From JAAURS01 sp044923475 (GTDB taxonomy: Bacteria; Cyanobacteriota; Cyanobacteriia; Thermosynechococcales; Thermosynechococcaceae): a stretch of DNA of 64,000 nucleotides. The stretch is taken from contig NZ_CP137338.1 of NCBI RefSeq assembly GCF_044923475.1, positions 1,302,001-1,366,000 on the forward strand. The letters run 5' to 3'. Of this stretch, positions 25,017-35,898 are shown in pieces. Numbering within the stretch: the stretch's first letter is position 1; each line of letters starts with the position of its first letter. Under the pieces are notes generated by a model, which worked only from the letters and a program-made list of their open reading frames with translations, ran no database searches and was not told where the DNA came from. A program made the position numbers and the translations under genes.

Positions 25017-26207
25017 ATGATCGAAGCGGTCAAACCTCAATATCAAATTGCCTGGATTAATACACTTACCGAAATTCCGCAAGCTGCGTGGGATGTCCTA
25101 GCCCTGCCGCTCAAAACGCCCTTTCTAGAATGGGAATGGCTGACAAACCTAGAAACCTCTGGCAGCGCAACAGCTAAAACAGGCTGGCTCCCGAACCATC
25201 TCACCCTCTGGCGCGGGCAAACCCTCATTGCCGCAGCGCCGCTCTACGTCAAAAGTCACAGCTACGGCGAATTTGTATTCGACCAAGAGTGGGCCGATGT
25301 CGCCCGTCGAGTGGGCCTGAACTATTACCCCAAACTATTGGGAATGACGCCCTTCACCCCTGCCGAAGGCTATCGCTTCTTAATTGCGCCCGGAGAAGAT
25401 GAAGACCTGCTGACGGATTTGATGGTGCAAGCCATCGATCGATTCTGCCAGCAAAACCGCATCTCCGGCTGTCATTTTTTGTTTGCCGATCCACAGTGGA
25501 AAGCTGCTCTTGAAGCGCGTGGCTTCGCGACTTGGCTCCACCATAGCTACATCTGGCAAAATAGCGAATTCGACAGCTTCGATGACTACCTGGGTGCCTT
25601 TAATGCCAACCAGCGCCGCAATATCAAACGAGAGCGCAAAGCCGTCGAGAGCGCAGGTCTGACCCTTAAGGTCTTTTCCGGCGAAGACATTCCCGAATCG
25701 CTGTTTCCGCTAATGCATCGCTTTTACAACGACACTTGCGAGAAATTTATGTGGGGCAGCAAGTACCTCACCCAGCAGTTTTTTCGGCAGTTGTACCCCA
25801 ACTACGCCCATCGAGTCATGTTTGTCGCCGCCTTTGCGGAAGGGAACGGGCAGAAACCGATCGGGATGTCGTTTTGCTTGACCAAAGGAGACCAGCTCTA
25901 TGGCCGCTACTGGGGCTGCGATCGCGATATCGACTGCCTCCATTTCGATGCCTGCTACTATACGCCTATCGAGTGGGCGATCGCCAATGGGATTCAGCGC
26001 TTCGACCCAGGGGCAGGGGGACGGCACAAAAAGCGTCGGGGCTTTCCGGCCACGCCAAACTACAGCCTGCATCGCTTTTACCATCAGCGCTTCAGCCAAG
26101 TCTTTCAGCACTACATCGGCGATATCAACGCCGCCGAGCGAGAAGCGATCGAGCAAATCAACCAAGCTTTGCCCTTAAAACTCAACCCATCCGCTGCCGA
26201 GCGTTAG
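25017..26207 (+). CDS. PF04339 (peptidogalycan biosynthesis/recognition) acyltransferase-fold protein
   Basis: 396 residues of the GNAT/FemAB-like family PF04339. Landmarks: TPFLEWEWLTNLE near 34, LYVKSHSYGEFVFD, YYPKLLGMTPFTPAEGYRFL, NQRRNIKRERKAVESAG and the C-terminal FDPGAGGRHKKRRGF. Cytoplasmic; an amino-acid or acyl transfer reaction is presumed from the fold, but no substrate is known. The stop codon overlaps the convergent DUF4330-type gene by three bases in the shared TTAG. A HIP1 site inside it (25919) marks the return to normal composition after the pilin region. Confidence 0.85.
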   Translation: MIEAVKPQYQIAWINTLTEIPQAAWDVLALPLKTPFLEWEWLTNLETSGSATAKTGWLPNHLTLWRGQTLIAAAPLYVKSHSYGEFVFDQEWADVARRVGLNYYPKLLGMTPFTPAEGYRFLIAPGEDEDLLTDLMVQAIDRFCQQNRISGCHFLFADPQWKAALEARGFATWLHHSYIWQNSEFDSFDDYLGAFNANQRRNIKRERKAVESAGLTLKVFSGEDIPESLFPLMHRFYNDTCEKFMWGSKYLTQQFFRQLYPNYAHRVMFVAAFAEGNGQKPIGMSFCLTKGDQLYGRYWGCDRDIDCLHFDACYYTPIEWAIANGIQRFDPGAGGRHKKRRGFPATPNYSLHRFYHQRFSQVFQHYIGDINAAEREAIEQINQALPLKLNPSAAER

Positions 26208-26731
26208 CTTTTAGAAAGCGGTTCCACGACTACGCCAACTACGCTGGCTGGCGTTTCCACCCCCGCGCTATCGATCACAACGGTCGAGCCGACTCGGATG
26301 CGTTTGACCCCCAGAAAAAATCCGCTTTGATTGGAGTAGCCCTTGCCCTCCAGTTTTAAGAGGAGATTGGACCCAAAGCGCATTTCTGGTCTGGGATCGG
26401 GTTGAGGCGCTACATTGCCGTTGGGTTGGGTGGCCACGACCGTACCGGGTACCCTCTCGATCGACTTGAGGGTGAGGGGAATGAGGGCTGAATTTTTGAT
26501 CGAAACTTTCACCTCCGTACCAGGCCGGAGAGTGGATTCGATATCGGTGGTATTGAGACCCGCAATGTTGGCTTCCAGCACGACTGCACGCTGTGGCAAG
26601 CCGATCTTGACGAGCGGCAATCCTTCAGGCCCAGGCCAGAAGAAGAGGTAGATGAAGGCGATCGCCAAAACGGCGATCGCGCCTAGATTCATCCATTGGG
26701 CTGGACCCGAGCGGCGGTTTAGGGATGTCAC
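26204..26731 (-). CDS. DUF4330-like single-pass membrane protein
   Basis: 175 residues. One N-terminal membrane helix (NLGAIAVLAIAFIYLFFWP) is followed by a beta-rich periplasmic-type domain (VVLEANIAGLN, STLRPGTEVKVSIKNS, VKRIRVGSTVVIDSAG) resembling DUF4330 proteins of cyanobacteria. ATG 26731 gives a short basic leader; Met14 is an alternative start. Function unknown; not in an operon with its neighbours. Confidence 0.6.
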   Translation of the reverse strand: MTSLNRRSGPAQWMNLGAIAVLAIAFIYLFFWPGPEGLPLVKIGLPQRAVVLEANIAGLNTTDIESTLRPGTEVKVSIKNSALIPLTLKSIERVPGTVVATQPNGNVAPQPDPRPEMRFGSNLLLKLEGKGYSNQSGFFLGVKRIRVGSTVVIDSAGVETPASVVGVVVEPLSKS

Positions 26732-27040
26732 GATGGCCTCTGGCTGACAACTCAGCGCCGTCTGCGACGACGTATTGGCGTCAATCGTAGCAAACCTTGG
26801 CCCCTCTCACCTGAGAGAATGTCAATTTTGCAATGGGTCGCGAAACATTGACCGGAAAGAATTCAGACAGCCTTAGTTGCTCGTGTTGCTGAAATCGAAT
26901 ATTCAATCGAAGCAGTCCTTCGCTTCTTATAAGCTCGAATTTGGGAGAAAGGAGAACTAGCCAGTAAGCTAAGGGTTATCGTCTCAGCGATGATTAGGGC
27001 CGTCGCCCTCGCTGTATCCCTTCGATCCTTGCTTACGCCT

Positions 27041-28174
27041 ATGATTTCGACTTTATCCACCGACCTTCGAGCCGTCTCAACCCCCGCCGACCTCGAGCTG
27101 TTTCTGGATGTGCCCGAGCGCGTCTATACCAACGATCCTCACTGGGTGCCGCCCTTAAGAAGCGCGATCGCCGCCCAACTTGCCCCCGCCAATCCCTTCC
27201 GCACCTACGGTACCCTGCAAGCCTTTGTTGCCCTCGTCCAAGACAAGCCCGTCGGACGCATCGTAGCATCCATCAACCAACGTCTCATCGAACGCGAAGG
27301 CGAACCCATTGGGCTATTCGGCTACTTTGAGTGCATCCCCGACTTAGAGATTGCCAAAGCATTGTTTGCTGCCGCCGAGCAATGGCTGCGAGATCGAGAC
27401 ATCCATCGCATCCGAGGCCCCATCGATCTCTCCACCCACAATAGCTGCCTATTCTTAGTCGATGGATTCGACTCCCAGCCCGCAATGATGATGCCCTACA
27501 ACCCGCCCCACTACCCGCAGTTTTTGGAACAACTGGGCTGGCACAAAGCCAAAGACGCCATCGCCTATGACTTTCTCCTCGATCGCGAGCTTTCCAAACC
27601 CTTCGAGAAAGGCTATCGCATCGCCTGCCAGTCCGGCGTGACCTTTCGCCCCATCCACACCAAAGGCCAAGACTTTGCCGATGACTGCGAAAAGATTTAT
27701 GACCTGTTCAACCGTGCCTTTGCCAACAACTGGAGTTCCACACCCCGCACCTTAGAAGAATTTTTGGAAGAAGCCAAAAGCCTTCAGTCCTTGGTAGACC
27801 CTGACCTCTTTCCCGTCGCGGAGTACGACGGCGAAATGATTGGGTTCTGGATGGGTTTGCCGGACTACAACATTGCACTCAAGCATGTCGGCGGAAAGCT
27901 TGACTGGATTGGGATTCTTAAATTTCTTTGGTACCGCCGCAAAATCGATCGAGCGCGGGTGATTGCCGTCTGTTCGCTGCCGGAATATCGCCGCAAAATG
28001 GTGCCGCTCGCGCTGATTTACTTAGGGATGCAGGGCGGTCTCAAAAAAGGTAAACCCTACCAGCGGGCAGAACTCTCTTGGGTCTTTGAAGACAATTATG
28101 CCTCCCGAAAACTGATCGAAGCCGCAGGCGGTAAGATTTACAAGACCTACCGGATTTACGAAAAAGTCCTATGA
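27041..28174 (+). CDS. GNAT-fold N-acetyltransferase-like protein
   Basis: About 377 residues. Recognisable parts: FLDVPERVYTNDPHWVPPL at the N terminus, RIRGPIDLSTHNSCLFLVDGF, MMMPYNPPHYPQFLEQLGW and the C-terminal AELSWVFEDNYASRKLIEAAGG, which is the acyl-CoA-binding end of a GNAT domain (NxxSxKLIExxG). The frame is open from 26990, but ATG 27041 (MISTLSTDL) is preferred as nearer the conserved part. The stop overlaps the start of the epimerase gene by 4 bases (ATGA), so the two are translationally coupled. The substrate is unknown. Confidence 0.8.
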   Translation: MISTLSTDLRAVSTPADLELFLDVPERVYTNDPHWVPPLRSAIAAQLAPANPFRTYGTLQAFVALVQDKPVGRIVASINQRLIEREGEPIGLFGYFECIPDLEIAKALFAAAEQWLRDRDIHRIRGPIDLSTHNSCLFLVDGFDSQPAMMMPYNPPHYPQFLEQLGWHKAKDAIAYDFLLDRELSKPFEKGYRIACQSGVTFRPIHTKGQDFADDCEKIYDLFNRAFANNWSSTPRTLEEFLEEAKSLQSLVDPDLFPVAEYDGEMIGFWMGLPDYNIALKHVGGKLDWIGILKFLWYRRKIDRARVIAVCSLPEYRRKMVPLALIYLGMQGGLKKGKPYQRAELSWVFEDNYASRKLIEAAGGKIYKTYRIYEKVL

Positions 28175-29154
28175 AAGCGCTAGTCACAGGAGCAAACGGC
28201 TTTACCGGATCCCATTTAGTCAAGGCATTGGTGGCGCGGGAGGTAGAGGTTATTGCCTACGTGCGCCCCTCCAGTCAGTGCGATCGCCTTTCATCCCTCC
28301 CCATCACCTACGCCTACGGCGACATTACCGACCGAGCCGCCTTAACGGCTGCAATGACAGGAGTCAATACTGTTTTTCACACCGCCGCCTACGTAGAACT
28401 GGGGTTAGTGGATGCTGCGGCAATGGAGCGGGTAAACGTCCGAGGCACTCAAGCCGTGCTGGCCGCAGCTCGAGCTGCGAGCGTCTCCAAGATGGTGTAT
28501 TGCAGCACGATCGGCGTATTTGGCGATACCCAGGGACAGGTGGTGGATGAAACCTTTGCGCGCACCCAAACCGATTTTTCTTCGGCCTACGATCGCACCA
28601 AGTACCTGGCTCAACAGGCCGTCGATGCAGCAGCCCAGGAGGGACTGGACGTCGTGAGCGTTTTACCCTCCGGTATTTTTGGCGCAGACGACCCTCACTT
28701 TGGGCCAGTCGTGCAAACCTTCCTCAAAGGACGGCTCAAACTTTGGGCCGGGGGCGATCGCATCACGGGCATCGTCCACGTCGATGACTTGGTAGAAGCC
28801 ATGATTTTAGCCGCAGAGCGAGGGCAAATCGGCGAGCACTACATTATTTCGGCTGGGGAAATGACCACCCGCGACATGTTTCGGCAGTTTAGCCAGCAGT
28901 CCGGCATTCCAGCCCCAGCGGAAGCCCCCGAAGCACTCGTGCGGTTCCTGGGCCATCTTTTAGACCCCATCGGCAGGCTGTTGGGCTGGCAGCCCCCCCT
29001 CAGCCGCGAACGAGTGCGCTACATCTACGATCGCTGCGTGCGGGTGGATGCCTCTAAAGCGCGATCGCAACTGGGATGGAAACCCCGATCCGCTCGGGAA
29101 ACCCTCCAAGAACTGCTGCCGTTGAGAGTGCCTGACGCCACCAACAATACGTAA
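28171..29154 (+). CDS. NAD-dependent epimerase/dehydratase (extended SDR)
   Basis: 327 residues. Cofactor motif TGANGFTGSHL at residues 6-16, then AYGDITD, the active-site Ser in YCSTIGVFGD and YDRTKYLAQQAVD giving the YxxxK pair. The mid-part FGADDPHFGP and WAGGDRITGIVHVDDLVEA resemble the HpnA/dihydroflavonol-reductase-like group of sugar epimerases or reductases. It is coupled (ATGA) to the acetyltransferase gene, which suggests a two-step modification of one small molecule, perhaps a sugar or lipid head group; this is an inference. Confidence 0.85.
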   Translation: MKALVTGANGFTGSHLVKALVAREVEVIAYVRPSSQCDRLSSLPITYAYGDITDRAALTAAMTGVNTVFHTAAYVELGLVDAAAMERVNVRGTQAVLAAARAASVSKMVYCSTIGVFGDTQGQVVDETFARTQTDFSSAYDRTKYLAQQAVDAAAQEGLDVVSVLPSGIFGADDPHFGPVVQTFLKGRLKLWAGGDRITGIVHVDDLVEAMILAAERGQIGEHYIISAGEMTTRDMFRQFSQQSGIPAPAEAPEALVRFLGHLLDPIGRLLGWQPPLSRERVRYIYDRCVRVDASKARSQLGWKPRSARETLQELLPLRVPDATNNT

Positions 29155-29725
29155 GTTAACGAAAGATTAACAACTGTAAACTCCATCGAACTTTGGTTTC
29201 AAGCTACTGACACCTAAGAGCGGGAGTGTTAGTTTTAATTCAGGCACAAGGAAATCCGCAAAAAGGAGACCTAAACCACTTGAAATTGATTCGAAAACGT
29301 CTGCGATTAGAGTCTGTGCCTCCTAGCTCTAATCCTATAGGCGGTAGGCTATCCCCTTCATGAGCTTACCTATCGAATGCGGCAGTTGAGGATGGCTTCT
29401 AGCCTTCAATAAGAAGCCTCAACTCAGCCGAAGCCGTCCTGGCTAAAGGGCGTAAGTTCAGACCTAGAGACAGACTATCGTCGCTCTGTAAACCCTTAGT
29501 AAGACTTCGTTCGCTAGATTTGTTTCTTTTCTGAGCATTCTTAAATTTGAATTTGATTTTTATCCTGGGTCTGGCTCCTTAGCTGGACCCTTTAGCATGC
29601 TTGCACGAGCCTGAAATTGAGCCTGCGGACGCTGTGTAGCGATCGCCCCGCCTCAAAAGCCCGCCCTTAACCGCGAGCAGATAAGCTTAAGTGAGGCACA
29701 ATCGTTAGACCTGTCAGGAGTTCGT
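29155..29725. other. 571-base intergenic region with hairpins, possible small RNA
   Basis: No long frame. It contains a stem-loop at 29386-29422 (TTGAG with CTCAA, GCTTCT with AGAAGC) and a terminator-like hairpin at 29567-29590. Composition between about 29220 and 29520 is balanced, unlike the AT-rich gaps elsewhere. By eye it lacks the conserved cores of tmRNA, RNase P RNA and SRP RNA. A structured transcript ending at 29593 is possible. Confidence 0.4.
29567..29593 (+). terminator. terminator-like hairpin
   Basis: GGGTC and GACCC enclose a further GGCT/AGCT stem with two G-T pairs, giving a 10-bp stem with a CCTT loop, followed by only three T residues. It could end a transcript starting in the 29155-29725 gap or in the epimerase gene. 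Confidence 0.5.
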
Positions 29726-30631
29726 ATGAGTATCGAGCAATTAAACACCCAGTACGGACTGGCAGACCAACTCAAGTTTTTTGAAGGCAAAGGCGGATTT
29801 CCCTTTATCGAAATTTGCAATAAAAGTGCTAAAGCCTTGATTTCCGTGTATTCCGGCCAAGTATTGTCCTTCCAGCCCGCATCCGAACCCGAAGACCTGC
29901 TGTTCTTGAGCAGGCAAGCCTATTACCAAGACGGAAAAGCTATTAAAGGCGGTATTCCCATCTGTTGGCCCTGGTTCGGTCCAGATCCTGAAGGGTTGGG
30001 GCGCTCCAGCCACGGATTTGTGAGAAATCGGCTGTGGACTGTTGTCAGCACGGAAGCGATCGCGGATGCTGAAACAAAAGTAATCCTAGGGCTATCGGAC
30101 ACCGCTGAAACCCAAAGCATCTGGCCGCAGTCCTTCGAACTGGCGATTGAGGTTACGGTCGGCAATACCCTCACCGTGGAACTCGTAACCCGCAACCGGG
30201 GCGATCGCGCCTTCTCGATCTCTCAGGCATTGCACACTTACTTTAAGGTCGGCGATATCCGTCAAGTGCGGGTTCTGGGCTTAGAGGACGGACAATATCT
30301 AGACAAAGTCGATGGTGGCACTCGAAAGACCCAGCAAGGTTCTATTGCGATCGACCGAGAAGTCGATCGGATCTACATGGATGTCAAGGGCGAGTTAACC
30401 ATTGACGATGCGGCCCTCAATCGTCAGATTCAGATCGCCGCTTCTGGCAGTAAGACTGCGATCGTCTGGAATCCCTGGGCTGAGATTTGCGCGGGAATGG
30501 CCGACCTCGAAGACGACGACTATCGATCGTTTGTCTGCGTCGAAACCGCAAACGCCGCAAACGAAATCGTGGAAATTCCCGCGCGCGGCGAGTATCGATT
30601 GCGCGCAACCTACGCCGTGCGGCAAAGGTAA
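29726..30631 (+). CDS. D-hexose-6-phosphate mutarotase
   Basis: Aldose-1-epimerase-fold enzyme converting alpha and beta anomers of glucose-6-phosphate (YeaD-like). Key features: GGIPICWPWFGP, SSHGFVRNRLWTV with the catalytic His, QALHTYFKVGDIR with the second His, and the C-terminal IVWNPWAEICAGMADLEDDDY and FVCVETAN. Length 301 is normal. ATG 29726 has CAGGAG 9-14 bases upstream. It is convergent with argF, 41 bases apart. Confidence 0.92.
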   Translation: MSIEQLNTQYGLADQLKFFEGKGGFPFIEICNKSAKALISVYSGQVLSFQPASEPEDLLFLSRQAYYQDGKAIKGGIPICWPWFGPDPEGLGRSSHGFVRNRLWTVVSTEAIADAETKVILGLSDTAETQSIWPQSFELAIEVTVGNTLTVELVTRNRGDRAFSISQALHTYFKVGDIRQVRVLGLEDGQYLDKVDGGTRKTQQGSIAIDREVDRIYMDVKGELTIDDAALNRQIQIAASGSKTAIVWNPWAEICAGMADLEDDDYRSFVCVETANAANEIVEIPARGEYRLRATYAVRQR

Positions 30632-30672
30632 GATCGGTCGATTGAAGGTATGGGGCGCGGGCAAAGCCCGTC

Positions 30673-31599
30673 TCAAGCGATATCCAATCCCAAAACAGAT
30701 GCCAATAATGCCTTTTGGGTGTGCAATCGGTTTTCCGCTTGATCCCAAATCCGCGAGGCAGGCCCCTCCATGACCGCATGGGTAATTTCTTTCTCGCGGT
30801 AGGCGGGCAGACAATGGAGCACGATCGCCGCAGGATCTGCTAGGGCCAGTAATTCTGCATTGATTTGATAGGGCATAAAAATCGGGACCCGATCGTCGGC
30901 AGAAGATTCTTGCCCCATACTGGCCCAGACGTCGGTGTACAGGATATGGGCACCCTCGGCAGCTTGGTTTGGATCGGTCGTGACGGTGACGGAAGCGCGA
31001 TCGCCCGCAATGTCCCGAGCCTTTGCCACGATCTCCGGCAAAGGCGAGTAGTCTTGGGGCGTTGCCACTCGAATGTTAAGGCCCACTAACGCACAGCCCA
31101 GTAGCAAAGAATGGGCGATATTATTGCCATCTCCGAAATAGGTTAGCGTCAGGCCATTAAAGGTCCCAAATGCCTCAAACACCGTCTGTAAGTCAGCCAA
31201 AATCTGACAGGGGTGTTCGAGGTCGGTGAGGGCATTGATGACCGGAATCTTGGCATAACGGGCAAAGGTTTCGACCTCGGATTGCTCGAAGGTGCGGATG
31301 GCAACCACATCTAAGTATCGATCGAGGACTCTGGCAGTGTCTTCAATCGGTTCCCCCCGTCCCGCTTGAGTCAGGTTCGCGTTGAGGTCTAAAACCTGTC
31401 CGCCCATGTGGCCCATCGCGACGGAAAAGCTGACGCGGGTACGCGTTGAGGCTTTAGAAAACAGCAGACCCAACACGTTAGTACATCTAGGCCGCACCTT
31501 CCCGGACTTGAGCTGTGCGGCAAGATCGAGCAGAAACAAAATTTCTTCGGTCGATAAATCGGCAAGGCTGAGTAGATCGCGACCCTTGAGTGCCCCCAT
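30673..31599 (-). CDS. argF: ornithine carbamoyltransferase
   Basis: Joins carbamoyl phosphate and ornithine to citrulline in arginine synthesis. The carbamoyl-phosphate loop is SKASTRTRVSFSVAM (STRTR), with HPCQILADLQT for substrate closure and the catalytic HCLPAYREKE near the C terminus. Length 308 is normal. ATG 31599 gives MGALKGRDLLSLADLS, the family N terminus. Monocistronic by layout. Confidence 0.97.
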   Translation of the reverse strand: MGALKGRDLLSLADLSTEEILFLLDLAAQLKSGKVRPRCTNVLGLLFSKASTRTRVSFSVAMGHMGGQVLDLNANLTQAGRGEPIEDTARVLDRYLDVVAIRTFEQSEVETFARYAKIPVINALTDLEHPCQILADLQTVFEAFGTFNGLTLTYFGDGNNIAHSLLLGCALVGLNIRVATPQDYSPLPEIVAKARDIAGDRASVTVTTDPNQAAEGAHILYTDVWASMGQESSADDRVPIFMPYQINAELLALADPAAIVLHCLPAYREKEITHAVMEGPASRIWDQAENRLHTQKALLASVLGLDIA

Positions 31600-31767
31600 G
31601 CCAACGTCCTTCGGCTACGGTTAAGATGAGCAGTGTCTTACGAGGCGCTAGCATCTGTCAAGGGGTTGAGACATTTCATCGGACCTAATCTTTCTCGTAA
31701 GAGAACTTGGCTTTGAGTTCAGGTTAAAAGGTAAGCTAGAAAATATTGCGAATCGAACAGTTGGCAC

Positions 31768-32100
31768 ATGAGTAATCAAGGCGGCGATCGCTTTGCGGGA
31801 GGCTTTCTCGCAGGAGCTATTTTTGGATCCGTTGTGGGCGGCCTAGTTGGAACTTGGGTTGCAACGAAGCTCAGCGAAGCGGAAAATGACGAGGCACTCG
31901 CGGAAGGCGGGCCAGCCAGCATCGCCAAAGAGCAGTTCAAGCGCATCCGGCAGCGAGTGCTCAACGCGACCGAAGAACCGACCGTGGAGGAAGCCCGTCA
32001 AGGCTTGGAAGATAAAATTTCTCAGCTCAACGATGCCATTGACTTAGCTCGGCAGCAGTTGAGTAAGGTCAACGGCAGCGGAACGCCGGAAGAGTTCTAA
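31768..32100 (+). CDS. small protein with glycine-rich N-terminal helix (YtxH-like)
   Basis: 110 residues: a Gly/Ala-rich hydrophobic segment (FAGGFLAGAIFGSVVGGLVGTW) followed by a charged helical tail predicted to be coiled coil (QLNDAIDLARQQLSKV). This layout is like YtxH/gas-vesicle-type cyanobacterial small proteins attached to membranes. It precedes the YggT gene by 70 bases on the same strand. Function unknown. Confidence 0.65.
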   Translation: MSNQGGDRFAGGFLAGAIFGSVVGGLVGTWVATKLSEAENDEALAEGGPASIAKEQFKRIRQRVLNATEEPTVEEARQGLEDKISQLNDAIDLARQQLSKVNGSGTPEEF

Positions 32101-32170
32101 TCTCCGATCCTCAAAACAACGCTTTTGAATCGACTAAACTAGGAGTAGCGTTCGATTATGCAGGAATATT

Positions 32171-32431
32171 ATGTCAACTGACGTTTTATCTGTTTTAGGT
32201 GGCGGACTAAGGCAGTTTATTGCTATTTATACAGTCATCATCTTTATCCGATTAATTCTCACTTGGTTTCCTACCGTGAACTGGAGCAGCCCTCCTTTGG
32301 TCGTGCTGAGCCAACTCACAGATCCCTACCTCAATTTATTTCGCTCTTTGATTCCACCGTTGGGAGGGCTCGATCTGTCTCCCATGCTGGCAATCTTCTT
32401 GCTGCAAATCGTGGGCGGGTTGATTCCTTAA
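32171..32431 (+). CDS. YggT family membrane protein (CcmB3/YlmG-like)
   Basis: 86 residues, two membrane segments, with the signature ILTWFPTVNWSSPPLVVLSQLTDPYLNLFRSLIPPLGGLDLSPML seen in parts: LTWFP, LTDPYLNLFRSLIPP and LDLSPMLAIFLLQ. Cyanobacterial/plastid YlmG proteins act in nucleoid distribution or cytochrome maturation; which applies here is unknown. Confidence 0.92.
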   Translation: MSTDVLSVLGGGLRQFIAIYTVIIFIRLILTWFPTVNWSSPPLVVLSQLTDPYLNLFRSLIPPLGGLDLSPMLAIFLLQIVGGLIP

Positions 32432-32463
32432 GGGTTGCAGATCTAGAGCCAATATTCCTTTGG

Positions 32464-34692
<2,229 letters not shown>

Positions 34693-34927
34693 GCCACTTT
34701 CGACGCCGCGTTCGACAGTTCCCTATTGCGCCAACGCTTCAATTTATCCGTGCCGTTTCAACTCCATCCTAAAGGGTTCTCCCCCAGCAATACTGAAATC
34801 ATCCTTTTGGGAGAGAATATTCGGTCCGGGGAAGCGAAGATAATGTGTACCTAGCCTTAGGGTTGAGTCTAGCTTCCGGGATTCAGCGTCGAGGGTTTTG
34901 CAGCCAACCTAATGAGAGGAACATCCT

Positions 34928-35332
34928 ATGATTCAGCGCGGATCTAAAGTCAGAATTCTTCGACCAGAATCTTATTGGTATCGTCAAGAAGGAACGGTTG
35001 CCTCGGTGGATCAAAGCGGCATTAAATACCCCGTCATCGTACGCTTTGAAAAAGTTAACTATGCTGGCGTGAATACGAATAACTTTGGCCTGCACGAGCT
35101 TCAAGAAACGCAAACCTCCACTAAATCTGGCAAAAAACCTGTGGAACCAGCATCTATGGGCACTGGTAGAGCAACGCCTGTAGAAGAAGCCGCACGCATG
35201 ACGGGTCAATCTTCTGATGCTGAGGGCCAACCCTCTAATGCTGAAGTAAGACCCGGCGCAGCGCCTGAAGCGCCGGGTGCAGAGGATACGAGCATGCAAG
35301 GCTCGCCCAATCAAGGAACTGAATCTAACTAA
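34928..35332 (+). CDS. psaE: photosystem I subunit IV PsaE with C-terminal extension
   Basis: Stromal PSI subunit that helps dock ferredoxin and supports cyclic electron flow. Residues 1-68 are the SH3-like PsaE core (IQRGSKVRILRPESYWY, VDQSGIKYPVIVRFEKVNY, NTNNFGLHELQE). PsaE is usually 65-75 residues; this frame continues to 134, adding about 65 residues rich in Pro, Ser, Ala, Gly and Glu (VEPASMGTGRATPVEEAARM, PGAAPEAPGAE) with no hydrophobic stretch. ATG 34928 has GAGAGGAAC upstream. The tail contains a 9-bp inverted repeat at 35251-35278. Confidence 0.95.
   Translation: MIQRGSKVRILRPESYWYRQEGTVASVDQSGIKYPVIVRFEKVNYAGVNTNNFGLHELQETQTSTKSGKKPVEPASMGTGRATPVEEAARMTGQSSDAEGQPSNAEVRPGAAPEAPGAEDTSMQGSPNQGTESN
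35251..35278. repeat. 9-bp inverted repeat inside the psaE tail
   Basis: ACCCGGCGC (35251-35259) and GCGCCGGGT (35270-35278) form a perfect stem with a 10-base loop in the coding tail of psaE. Confidence 0.85.
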
Positions 35333-35387
35333 AAGTTTGCCTTTAGCCTAAATCGTTATAAGTGCGATCGCTATCAGCCATGCAAAC

Positions 35388-35437
35388 AACCCGTTTGTCT
35401 TTTCAGATGTTGCTATAGAACGAAAGACAGACGGGTT
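35388..35437. terminator. long hairpin between convergent genes
   Basis: AACCCGT, one T/G mismatch position and TGTCTTT (35388-35402) pair with AAAGACA, G and ACGGGTT (35423-35437), giving about 15 bp around a 20-base loop. No T run on either side. By position between psaE and the convergent pentapeptide gene it may stop transcription both ways. Confidence 0.55.
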
Positions 35438-35457
35438 ACTGCTGTATGAGTTTGGCT

Positions 35458-35898
35458 TTAGTTCCGGCAGCCGCCAAAACCAAAGAATCCTTCAAAATTG
35501 GTCTCTTTTTTGATCCCGTTGGGCATGATTGCATTGCAAACCTTTGCATCCCCGCGCTCTAGTTCTCGATAGTCAATCATTGCGTCTCTGAGATTGGCTT
35601 CAGAAAAATCCGTATCCTGAATGATGGCATTTTTGAAATTGACTGCTCTGAGATTTGCACGTTTAAAGTTGGTGTTTTGCAAATTAGCGCCCGATAAATT
35701 AGCAGCCTCCAGGTTTGAATCCTTTAACTTTGCGTCTCTAAGGTTGGCATTGCGCAGATCCGCCCCCACCAGATTGCATCGCTCGCACTCTCCCGTTTGC
35801 TTTAAGCGTTGCAAGTCCCCAGCATCTGCACCGCGAGCAGCCTGAACCATGCCTAGGACAGCGCTCAGGGTAGCGACTGTATAGAGCATTCGCTTCAT
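35458..35898 (-). CDS. secreted pentapeptide-repeat protein
   Basis: 146 residues. ATG 35898 (MKRMLYTVATLSAVLG) is chosen because AAGGAG stands 9 bases upstream; the frame is open to 35934. The signal peptide ends near AARGADAG. The repeat region (about 40-110) has consecutive A(D/N)LR-type units: NLVGADLRNANLRDAKLKD, seen as CNLVGADLRNANL, ANLSGANLQNTNFKRANL, ANLRAVNF, FSEANLRDAMI. A Cys pair flanks the repeats (GECERCNL; VCNAIM; GGCRN). Probably periplasmic; function unknown. Confidence 0.8.
   Translation of the reverse strand: MKRMLYTVATLSAVLGMVQAARGADAGDLQRLKQTGECERCNLVGADLRNANLRDAKLKDSNLEAANLSGANLQNTNFKRANLRAVNFKNAIIQDTDFSEANLRDAMIDYRELERGDAKVCNAIMPNGIKKETNFEGFFGFGGCRN

Noticed and set aside
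29155..29725. tmRNA, RNase P RNA or SRP RNA
   Set aside because: Checked by eye on both strands for the conserved cores (GGTTTCGAC, GAGGAAAGTCCGGGC, GGAAGGAAGC types); none found.
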